Below are positions 55,144-62,400 of a stretch of 64,000 nt of DNA, piece by piece. A model generated the notes under the pieces. That model worked only from the letters and a program-made list of their open reading frames with translations, searched no databases and was not told the DNA's origin. The first letter of the stretch is position 1. Each line of letters begins with the position of its first letter. A program made the position numbers and the translations under genes. This DNA comes from Myxococcales bacterium (lineage in GTDB: Bacteria > Myxococcota_A > Polyangia > Nannocystales > Nannocystaceae), in the NCBI GenBank assembly GCA_020633295.1, contig JACKDW010000012.1, positions 186,001-250,000 of the forward strand. The letters run 5' to 3'.

Positions 55144-57330
55144 TCAGTTGTAGTCCGGCAGCAGCGAGTACTTCTCGGAGTGCTCGAGCTGCTGCGCCGT
55201 GAAGTCCTCGGGGTACTCGACCTTGACATCGACGATCGAGCCGCCTTGCTCGACCGGGACGAGCCGCGGCTGGATGAAGCCGGAGTACGGCGCGATCCCA
55301 AGCGTCGCGTAGCGCTGCTTGACCTGCTTGTGCAGCGCCGCGTCGACCTTCACGCCGTAGCCCTCGATCAGCGCCTTGCCGGCGGCGAAGTCCCCCGTGG
55401 ACTTGATGCGCTGGATCTCGCGCAGCAGCTCGCCGAACAGCGCGCGCAGGCGCTCGTAGTCGCGGATGACGAAGTAGGTCTTGCCGCCGCGCTCGACTCG
55501 CTCGATCACCGTGTCCGCCGCGCCCCGCTCGAACGCCCACTTCGCGACCATCTGCCGGTTGCGCATGTGCGACTCCTCGATGTCGGCGCCGAGCTCGAGG
55601 CGCGCGAGCTGGATCATCAGCCCGTTGCGGATGTAGCTGTCGTACGCGGCCTTGCCGACGTCGAGCGAGGGCATGAGCCCGAGCTCGACGAGCTTGGGGT
55701 CGAGCACGAAGTACAGCGCGACGAGGTCGGCGCGGCCCTCCTCGAGCGCGGAGGCGTAGCTCTTGAGCGTCTCCTTCGGCGTCTTGACGCCCGGCTCGAT
55801 CGCGCCGGAGGCGTGGCCGATGACCTCGTGCATGTCGACCTTGAGCGTGCTCGCGAGCGGCCCGAACGCGCGCCCGCGCTCGATCTCCTCGGGCGAGGAG
55901 GCGAACTCCTCGAGCAGCCCGCTCGTGCGCCGCGACTCGTCGTAGGCCGTCACGATGTTGCCGAGGTTGACGGACTTCGAGCCGTGCTGCTGGCGGATCC
56001 AGTTGGCGTTGGGCAGGTTGATGCCGATCGGCGTGGTCGGGGCCGCGTCGCCGCTCTCGACGACGACGGTGATGACCTTGGCGGAGATGCCCGTTACGTC
56101 CTGCTTCTTGTGCTTGTCCTCGATCGGCGCGTGATCCTCGAACCACTGCGCGTTCGCGCCGATCTTCGCGATGCGCTCGGACGCGACCAGGTCCTTGATC
56201 GAGACCACGGACTCGAAGGTCCCCTTGTAGCCGAGCGGGTCGTTGTAGACCTCGATGAAGCCGTTGACCACGTCGAGGCGGGACTCGGTGTCCTTGACCC
56301 AGGCGATGTTGTACTCGTCCCACGCGCGCAGATCGCCGGTCTTGTAGAACGTCACGAGCTTGCTCAGCGCGTCGCGCTGGGCCGGGTTCTCGGCGACCGT
56401 CACGGCGCGCTCGAGCCAGTAGACGACGCGCTCGATCGCCGGCCCGTACATGCCGCCGACCTTCCAGACCTTCTCGACGATCGCGCCGCCCTGCTTGACG
56501 AGCTTTGAGTTGAGCCCGTGCGACACCGGCGTCTCGTCGTCGTCCGCCGCGGCCTGCTTGTAGAACGCCTCGACCTCGGCCTGGGTCACGCCCTCGTAGA
56601 AGTTGACCGCGGAGCCCTGGACCTGATCGACGCCGTCGCCGCGGTTGACCCGCTTGGCGTCGACGGCCGGATCAAAGAGGATCGGCGTGAGCTTGGCGAT
56701 CAGCGCCTCGACGTCCTCGCCCTCCTGCAGCGGCAGCGCGCTCGCGTCGCTCTGGCGCGCCGCCTCGGCGAAGAACTCGGCGGTGAAGCCGGGGGTGTAC
56801 TTCTGGCTCGAGTAGTCGTGGTGGATGCCGCGCGCGAACCACACGAGCTTGAGGTACTCGTGCAGCTGTCGGAACGACGCGCTGGTCTTGTCGCCCTTGT
56901 AGGTGCGGTAGATCGCCTCGAGCGTCCGCCGGATCACGAGGTTGTGCTTGTACTTCTGGTCCCAGATGATGTCGCGCCCCGAGAGCGCCGCCTCGTACAG
57001 GTAGTAGGCGAGCTGCTTCTGCTGGGGGGTGAGCGATTCGAAGCCGTAGATCTGGTAGCGCAGGACGCGGCTGTCGGCGAACTGCTCGCTGAAGAACTCG
57101 AACTCCGCCGAGATGTCCGGCGGGGAGGGTCGCTGCGCCGGATCGAATTCGGGCTTGCCGACCTCCGCGCCGCGGGTGGTCTCCTGCTTCGTCTCCTGCG
57201 TCGTCTCCTGCGTCGCCTCCTGCTTCGTCTCCTGCTGCGTCACGCCGCGCGCGGGCGTGGGTGACGAGGGTTGACAGGCCGGCGTGAGCGCGAGCGCGAT
57301 GGCGAGGAGTCGGGTGAGACGCGGGTTCAC
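55144..57330 (-). CDS. M49-family dipeptidyl-peptidase III-like lipoprotein
   Basis: 728 aa from GTG 57330. The leader ends LALTPACQPS (lipobox), then a Gln/Glu/Thr-rich repeat (residues 33-52). The catalytic M49 motif is HEVIGH (about 498-503; consensus HELLGH), in the context KVDMHEVIGHASGAIEPG. EEGRADLVALYFV near 526 supplies the third zinc ligand (consensus EECRAE). DPP III removes dipeptides from peptides of 4-8 residues. Length fits the bacterial family plus an export signal, so a periplasmic or outer-membrane peptidase is expected. TAGCAT lies six bases before the GTG. Confidence 0.87.
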   Translation of the reverse strand: MNPRLTRLLAIALALTPACQPSSPTPARGVTQQETKQEATQETTQETKQETTRGAEVGKPEFDPAQRPSPPDISAEFEFFSEQFADSRVLRYQIYGFESLTPQQKQLAYYLYEAALSGRDIIWDQKYKHNLVIRRTLEAIYRTYKGDKTSASFRQLHEYLKLVWFARGIHHDYSSQKYTPGFTAEFFAEAARQSDASALPLQEGEDVEALIAKLTPILFDPAVDAKRVNRGDGVDQVQGSAVNFYEGVTQAEVEAFYKQAAADDDETPVSHGLNSKLVKQGGAIVEKVWKVGGMYGPAIERVVYWLERAVTVAENPAQRDALSKLVTFYKTGDLRAWDEYNIAWVKDTESRLDVVNGFIEVYNDPLGYKGTFESVVSIKDLVASERIAKIGANAQWFEDHAPIEDKHKKQDVTGISAKVITVVVESGDAAPTTPIGINLPNANWIRQQHGSKSVNLGNIVTAYDESRRTSGLLEEFASSPEEIERGRAFGPLASTLKVDMHEVIGHASGAIEPGVKTPKETLKSYASALEEGRADLVALYFVLDPKLVELGLMPSLDVGKAAYDSYIRNGLMIQLARLELGADIEESHMRNRQMVAKWAFERGAADTVIERVERGGKTYFVIRDYERLRALFGELLREIQRIKSTGDFAAGKALIEGYGVKVDAALHKQVKQRYATLGIAPYSGFIQPRLVPVEQGGSIVDVKVEYPEDFTAQQLEHSEKYSLLPDYN

Positions 57331-57336
57331 GGGCGC

Positions 57337-57342
57337 ATGCTA
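57337..57342 (-). promoter_or_regulatory. -10-like TAGCAT, 6 nt before the M49 gene
   Basis: TAGCAT, six bases, GTG at 57330; leaderless-type spacing that fixes the GTG as the start. Confidence 0.4.
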
Positions 57343-57609
57343 AACGATTTCGCGCGCGCGGGCGGCTCCGATCTCGCGTCTGCATCTGCATCTGAGGGGG
57401 CGAGCGCGACGCCTCGAGCAATACCTGTCCCCGATAACATGCTTGTACCACCATGCGTGTGGGCGCGAGCCGATCTCCGCGCGCGGGCACGCGGCGCGTC
57501 GGCGACCGTGCCCGCGCGCGCCCCCGCGTGCTCGCGCGGGCTCGCCTGGTGACAGGCGCGCGCGCGGGCTCGAAATCGCCGCTGGGCGCGGCGGCGCGGG
57601 TGTGCGGCA

Positions 57610-59238
57610 ATGCTGACTCCGAGTGGTCTTATGGGAAGGTTGCATGTGCTGGAGCGCCGCGCGTCGTTCCTCGACCCGATCCACGGGCTCGTGCGGGTCA
57701 CGGAGGAGGAGCTCGCGATCATCGACGCGCCGATCTACCAGCGCCTGCGACACGTGAAGCAGAACGGGCTGCTGTACCTCGTGTTCCCGTCGGCGACGCA
57801 CACGCGCTTCGAGCACGGGCTCGGGACGCTGCACGTGGCGAACGCGATGCTCGAGGCGCTCGTGTACAACTCGGAGGCCTCGCGCGGGAAGCTCTCGTCC
57901 ATGGCCGCGAACACGCCCGGGCGCGCGCTGGACTTCTCGGACGTCGGCGATCGGGCGCTGCGCGACCTGGTCCGGATCACGCGGATCGCCGCGCTCGTGC
58001 ACGACCTCGGGCACGGGCCGCTGTCGCACTCCTTCGATCCCTTCGCGCCGAGCAAGCAGGCCGTCGCGACGCTGCTCGAGCGCGACGCCGCGCTCGCGCC
58101 GCTCGGGTCGCTACGCGCGCACCTCCTCGACCCCAAGCACAAGGAGCGCGGCGCCCCCGAGCTCCGCGCGCCGATCGACCACGAGGCGATGTCGTGCGTG
58201 TTCCTCTGCCACGCGCTCGCGGGGCGCGACGACGCCGCGCTGCTGCGGGCCGTGAGCGCGGCGCTGCTCGGCGGTCGCGCGCTCGACCAGGTGGCCGAGG
58301 AGCACCCGCTGGGTGGGTGGCTGTACCTGATCCATGACCTCGTCGCGTCGGCGCCGATCGACGCCGATCGCATGGACTACCTCGAGCGCGACAGTCGCTC
58401 GTGCGGCGTGACCTACGGGCTGTACGATCGCAACCGCCTGCTCAAGTCGATGCTGTGCTTTCTCGAGTCAGACGCGACGAGCCGGCCCCGCTTTCGCCTC
58501 GGCTGGAAGCGCAGCGGGCTGCGGGCGGTCGAGAACTTCGTCCAGGCGCGGTTTCAGCTGTTCGCGCAGGTCTACTATCACAAGACCAACACGGCGATAA
58601 ACGCGATGCTCGACACGATCGGCGCGCTCGCTCGTGACGCGCGTGACTCGATGTTCGAGGAGTCACACGCGCGAGACGTGCCGTCGCTCGCGTCGCGCTA
58701 CTGCGAGCTCACGGACGAGCGGTTCATGCGAGAGCTGTGCGAGACGAAGCCGCGACCGATTCAGCTGCTCGCGCGCGCGATCCAGCAGCGACGCTTCTAC
58801 AAGCGGATGCTCGAGGGCGACAAGGCGACGGTCAACAGCGTCATGCGGCTGCTCGAGCGGCGCGGCGAGGAGGTCGCCGCGGATGAGCTCGCCGCGCTGC
58901 GCCCGGTCAAGTCCAGGATCGGCGCGACGAAGGGGCTCTCGTCGGGCGCGAAGCTGCTCGAGCTCGATCGCGCGGGTCGCTACGTCGTCGCGCCGCGCGC
59001 GACGACCTGGGCGGGCGCGTCGCGCACGATCGCCGCGCTCGAGCAGCACGACGACGACTTCTGGCGCCTCTACCTGACCGAAGAGGTCGACCGCGCCCGG
59101 CGACAGGAGCTGCTCGCGCTCGTGCGCGAGGCGGCGGCCCGCTACGGCTCGACCGGCGCGGCGCCGTTGTCCGCGCAGCCCCAGGACTCGACGCGCAGCT
59201 CCCAGTCCCAGTCGGAGAGGCCGTCCTTGCCGGACTGA
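57610..59238 (+). CDS. HD-domain phosphohydrolase (dNTPase/SAMHD1-like)
   Basis: 542 aa. LDPIHGLVRVTEEE and IIDAPIYQRLRHVKQNGLLY are the usual N-terminal blocks of the COG1078 HD family. The metal site is H69 (FEHGLGTLHVANAM), HD131-132 (AALVHDLGHGPLSHSFD) and the later Asp in IDADRMDYLERDSR. YDRNRLLKSMLCF and a helical C-terminal region follow. Relatives hydrolyse dNTPs or other nucleoside phosphates. ATG 57610 is the first in frame; 57631 is an alternative. The 3' end overlaps the convergent lipoprotein gene by 97 bases; the last about 30 residues (Ser/Gln-rich) are poorly conserved in style. Confidence 0.85.
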   Translation: MLTPSGLMGRLHVLERRASFLDPIHGLVRVTEEELAIIDAPIYQRLRHVKQNGLLYLVFPSATHTRFEHGLGTLHVANAMLEALVYNSEASRGKLSSMAANTPGRALDFSDVGDRALRDLVRITRIAALVHDLGHGPLSHSFDPFAPSKQAVATLLERDAALAPLGSLRAHLLDPKHKERGAPELRAPIDHEAMSCVFLCHALAGRDDAALLRAVSAALLGGRALDQVAEEHPLGGWLYLIHDLVASAPIDADRMDYLERDSRSCGVTYGLYDRNRLLKSMLCFLESDATSRPRFRLGWKRSGLRAVENFVQARFQLFAQVYYHKTNTAINAMLDTIGALARDARDSMFEESHARDVPSLASRYCELTDERFMRELCETKPRPIQLLARAIQQRRFYKRMLEGDKATVNSVMRLLERRGEEVAADELAALRPVKSRIGATKGLSSGAKLLELDRAGRYVVAPRATTWAGASRTIAALEQHDDDFWRLYLTEEVDRARRQELLALVREAAARYGSTGAAPLSAQPQDSTRSSQSQSERPSLPD

Positions 59239-60548
59239 CGCACGCCCCACCAGCGCCCGTTGGTCATCTCGAGGTGCAGCTCCTTGGGGATGATCTGCGA
59301 GGCGTTGAACAGGTGATCGTCGGATTCGAAGGCCAGCGCGGCGCCGATCAGCTCCGCGAGCGCGCCGATGCTGGGGAAGATCCAGCCGAGGTCGCCCGGC
59401 AGCCCGCCGAGGCCGTCGGCCGCGTCGCCGACCGCGTCGAGCAGCGCCTGCCAGCCCTCGACCGAGTCCTGCTCGAAGCAGTTGTAGGTGATGAGCATGT
59501 TGCCGCCTGGATCGACGACGTCCATGTCCTGCCCCCAGATCACGCCCTCGGCGAGCGCGTAGGCGTGCTCCTGGCCCTCGTCGAGCGGGGGCGTCGGCGC
59601 CAGCAGGCGCAGCTCTGCGGCCGTGTTCGCCTCGCTGACGATGGCGCAGTAGACCACGTCATTGGGGATGTCCTCCTGCTCCTCGTGCACGATCAGCTTG
59701 GCGACGCGGAGCCGCAGCCGCGGCGGCAGGCACTGGCCGTCGTCGGGCTCGGTGGCGGGGATCGCCGGCGACGACGGACGGGGCTGGAGCTCGACGGGGA
59801 GGCGCGCGCGGTAGGCCTCGGGGCGCTCCAGGCCCGCGCGGGCGAGCGCGGCGCGGATCTTCGCGGCCTGCTCGGGGTGCTCCTCGAGCAGCGCGCGCAG
59901 CCGCGCGCTGAGGGGGTCGTCACGCTCGGACGGCGCGGCGAGGGCCGTCGCGAGCACGCGGACCGACGGGCTCCCTTGTTTAACCTGGTTCTCGAGGAAG
60001 GTCTTGAGCTCGCCCGGGGCGTAGGAGTTCATGGTGTGGAGGTCGAGCGCGGGCAGGTGCGTGTCGATGATCCCGGGGATCAGCACGCCCTCGCAGGGCG
60101 GCGCGGCGAGGCACAGCCCGCAGCCGCCGCAGTCCTCCTCGCAGGTCTGGCAGGTCTCGCCCTCGGCGTCGTCACACACGCCGTCGCCGCAGCCCATGGT
60201 GATGGTGGTGCCGGAGTCCGAGTCGCTGCCCGACACGCTGCCGGTGGTGTCGTCCTCGGGGCACTGACAGCTCCCGTAGCCCGCGCCGTTCGGCATGCAC
60301 TCCTGGATGCCCTCGCCGCCGCCCGGGCACGCGCAGGCGACCTGGTGCCCGTTGACGCACACGGGTTCGGGGTTGGTGATGTTGTCGTCCTCCGACGCGG
60401 TGCCGCCCGGCATCTCGTCATCACCGCAGGCCGCGAGCAGCAGCAGGCCGAGACCCGCGAGCGCTCGCGTGAGGCCCTGGGCTCCGCGCCCACACGTCTC
60501 GCGCGCTGTGGTTGAGATCACCTGTGAATGATGGGACTTCTCGTGCAT
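59142..60548 (-). CDS. Cys-rich lipoprotein, unknown function
   Basis: 468 aa from ATG 60548; GGAGG lies 6 bases upstream, which excludes the earlier TTG. The leader ends LLLLAACGDDE (lipobox). A Cys-rich stretch (about 40-150: GHQVACACPGGGEGIQECMP, NGAGYGSCQCPEDD, CGDGVCDDAEGETCQTCEED) resembles the disulfide-rich linkers of secreted myxobacterial proteins. The rest has no recognised motif. The C-terminal about 200 residues (KLIVHEEQEDIPNDVVYCAI, ALAFESDDHLFNASQIIPKE, WDWELRVESWGCA) look like a folded beta domain. It is probably surface-exposed; the partner is unknown. Confidence 0.72.
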   Translation of the reverse strand: MHEKSHHSQVISTTARETCGRGAQGLTRALAGLGLLLLAACGDDEMPGGTASEDDNITNPEPVCVNGHQVACACPGGGEGIQECMPNGAGYGSCQCPEDDTTGSVSGSDSDSGTTITMGCGDGVCDDAEGETCQTCEEDCGGCGLCLAAPPCEGVLIPGIIDTHLPALDLHTMNSYAPGELKTFLENQVKQGSPSVRVLATALAAPSERDDPLSARLRALLEEHPEQAAKIRAALARAGLERPEAYRARLPVELQPRPSSPAIPATEPDDGQCLPPRLRLRVAKLIVHEEQEDIPNDVVYCAIVSEANTAAELRLLAPTPPLDEGQEHAYALAEGVIWGQDMDVVDPGGNMLITYNCFEQDSVEGWQALLDAVGDAADGLGGLPGDLGWIFPSIGALAELIGAALAFESDDHLFNASQIIPKELHLEMTNGRWWGVRQSGKDGLSDWDWELRVESWGCADNGAAPVEP

Positions 60549-60730
60549 GTGCAACCTCCGCCAGGCTCTGGCCTGGACGCTACCACCAGGTGCAGGTGCA
60601 CGAAACCCGGCCGCCAGGGCAAAACAACGTACTGACAGCGTCTACGGCCTCCTCCGCGGGCGCTCGATTTCGCGCGTCCGACCGTTCGCCCGGTGCAATG
60701 ACCAGGCCATGATCGTGCGATGGTGCGGCC

Positions 60731-61471
60731 ATGGGCGCCCCTCCCTGGCTCCTGGAGCGACCGATCGCGCATCGCGGCCTGCACGACGCGGCGCCGGGCG
60801 TGACCGACGCGCCCGAGAATTCGCTCGCGGCGATCGACGCCGCGATCGCGCGCGGGTACGCGATCGAGCTCGACGTCCGCGCGCTCGCGGACGGGCGCGT
60901 CGCCGTGTTTCACGACGATGACCTGGCCCGGATGACCGGGATCGCCGGGGCGCCGCGGCTCGACGCGCTGCGCCGCGAGCAGCTCGCCGAGTACTCGCTC
61001 CCGGGCGGGCACGCGATCCCGCTGCTCGAGGAGGCGCTGGCGCGCGTGGACGGGCGCGCGCCGCTGCTGCTCGATCTCAAGTCCCGGGTCGTCGGGCCCC
61101 TCGAGTCCGCGCTGCTCGCGACGTTGGCGCGCTACCGCGGGCCATTCGCGCTGCAGTCGTTCAACCCGCTCGCGCTCGGGTTCTTCCGCCGGCGCGCGCC
61201 GACGTGGCCGAGGGGTCAGCTCGCCTACGACTTCAAGGACGACGACACGCTCCCGCGCTGGCAGCAGTTCGCGCTCCGGCGCCTGCTGCTCAACGTCGTC
61301 AGCGCGCCGCACTTCATCTCGTACGGGCTCGAGAGCCTGCCGTTCTGGGTCACGACGATCACGCGCGCGCTCGGCCGCCCGCTGCTGGCGTGGACGGTCG
61401 TCGACGCGCGCGGGCTCGCGCGCGCGCGCGCGCTCGCGGACAACGTGATCTTCGAATGCGTCCTGCCCTGA
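60731..61471 (+). CDS. Glycerophosphodiester phosphodiesterase (GDPD family)
   Basis: 246 aa. The family pattern is complete: IAHRGLHD (His14, Arg15), APENSLAAIDAAIARGY (Glu30), IELDVRALADGRVAVFHDDD (Glu47, Asp49, His61) and, near the C-terminus, LLAWTVVDARGL. The enzyme cleaves glycerophosphodiesters to glycerol-3-phosphate and an alcohol, or a similar lipid diester. There is no signal peptide, so it acts in the cytoplasm (UgpQ-like). It precedes the PP2C gene by 77 bases but is unlikely to be functionally tied to it. Confidence 0.9.
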   Translation: MGAPPWLLERPIAHRGLHDAAPGVTDAPENSLAAIDAAIARGYAIELDVRALADGRVAVFHDDDLARMTGIAGAPRLDALRREQLAEYSLPGGHAIPLLEEALARVDGRAPLLLDLKSRVVGPLESALLATLARYRGPFALQSFNPLALGFFRRRAPTWPRGQLAYDFKDDDTLPRWQQFALRRLLLNVVSAPHFISYGLESLPFWVTTITRALGRPLLAWTVVDARGLARARALADNVIFECVLP

Positions 61472-61534
61472 AGGACAGAGGCGCCGGCCCGCGGGAATGT
61501 GCGCCGCCGGTCTTGCACGGTGTACGCTCGACAC

Positions 61535-61540
61535 TAAGCT
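61535..61540 (+). promoter_or_regulatory. -10-like TAAGCT before the PP2C gene
   Basis: TAAGCT, eight bases, ATG at 61549. Together with the palindrome over the start codon it suggests a leaderless, repressible promoter. Confidence 0.4.
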
Positions 61541-61561
61541 TCGTGTAGATGTTACACGAAG
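61539..61561 (+). promoter_or_regulatory. Perfect palindrome across the PP2C start codon
   Basis: CTTCGTGTA (61539-61547) and TACACGAAG (61553-61561) are 9-base perfect arms with spacer GATGT, which contains the ATG. It could be a repressor site just downstream of the -10 box, or an mRNA hairpin that hides the start codon. Confidence 0.6.
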
Positions 61562-62400
61562 ACTTTGAGCTGGCCGACGGGACAGTCGCGGGTCGCGATC
61601 ACGTCCGGGCCGGGCGCAACAACCAGGACGCGCGCGCCTGCGCGTCTGACGAGCGAGCGATCGTCGCGATCGTCTGCGACGGCTGCGGCTCGTGCCCGCA
61701 GAGCGAGCTCGGCGCCCAGCTCACGGCTCGAGTCATGATCGCGGCGTGCCGCGAGGCGGTCGCTCGCGATCCCCGGCTCGAGGCGCCGACCGAGACGCTC
61801 GCCGCGATCCAGGGGCGCGCGCTCGACTCGCTGCGCGCGCTCACCGGCGCGCTGCACGGGGAGGACGCGCGAGGCGCCCGCGCGTTCGTCCACGACGCGC
61901 TGCTGTGCACCGTGATCGGCCTGCTCGTCACGCCGGGCGCGACGATGATCTTCGCGGCCGGCGACGGCGCGGTCGCGGTCAACGACCGCGTGCGCCCGCT
62001 CGGGCCGTTCCCGGGCAACAGCCCGCCGTACCTCGCGAGCGCGCTGCTGACCGGCCGTGAGGAGGACGCGCCGCTCCGAGTGATCGAGCGCGTCGAGACC
62101 CGCGCGCTGAGCAGCGCGATGATCGCCAGCGACGGCGCGCTCGAGCTCGAGGCGCGACAGCTTCGAGCTGTCCCCGGGACCACACGTCCGCTCGGGCCGC
62201 TGCGGCAGTTCTGGACCGACGACCGCTACTTCCGCAACCCGGACGCGCTGCGCCGTCAGCTCGCGCTCGCGAACCGAGAGGTCGCGCGCGCCGCCGCCTC
62301 GGGCGGCGGCCTCCGACGCGAGCACGGGCTGCTGCCCGACGACACGACGATCGTCGCGCTGCGCCGGCGCGCGCGCGACACGGAGGAGGACGCGGCGTGA
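61549..62400 (+). CDS. PP2C-type Ser/Thr protein phosphatase
   Basis: 283 aa. GRDHVRAGRNNQDARACASD (Asp27), AIVAIVCDGCGSCPQSELGA (Asp44, metal site), VHDALLCTVIGLLVTPGATM, FAAGDGAVAVNDRV and LLPDDTTIVALRRRA are the ordered PPM/PP2C motifs, so a metal-dependent phosphatase is expected. The stop overlaps the GTG of a divergent kinase gene (GTGA), so the two enzymes are made together and probably oppose each other on the same substrates. The window ends before any third partner can be seen. Confidence 0.87.
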   Translation: MLHEDFELADGTVAGRDHVRAGRNNQDARACASDERAIVAIVCDGCGSCPQSELGAQLTARVMIAACREAVARDPRLEAPTETLAAIQGRALDSLRALTGALHGEDARGARAFVHDALLCTVIGLLVTPGATMIFAAGDGAVAVNDRVRPLGPFPGNSPPYLASALLTGREEDAPLRVIERVETRALSSAMIASDGALELEARQLRAVPGTTRPLGPLRQFWTDDRYFRNPDALRRQLALANREVARAAASGGGLRREHGLLPDDTTIVALRRRARDTEEDAA

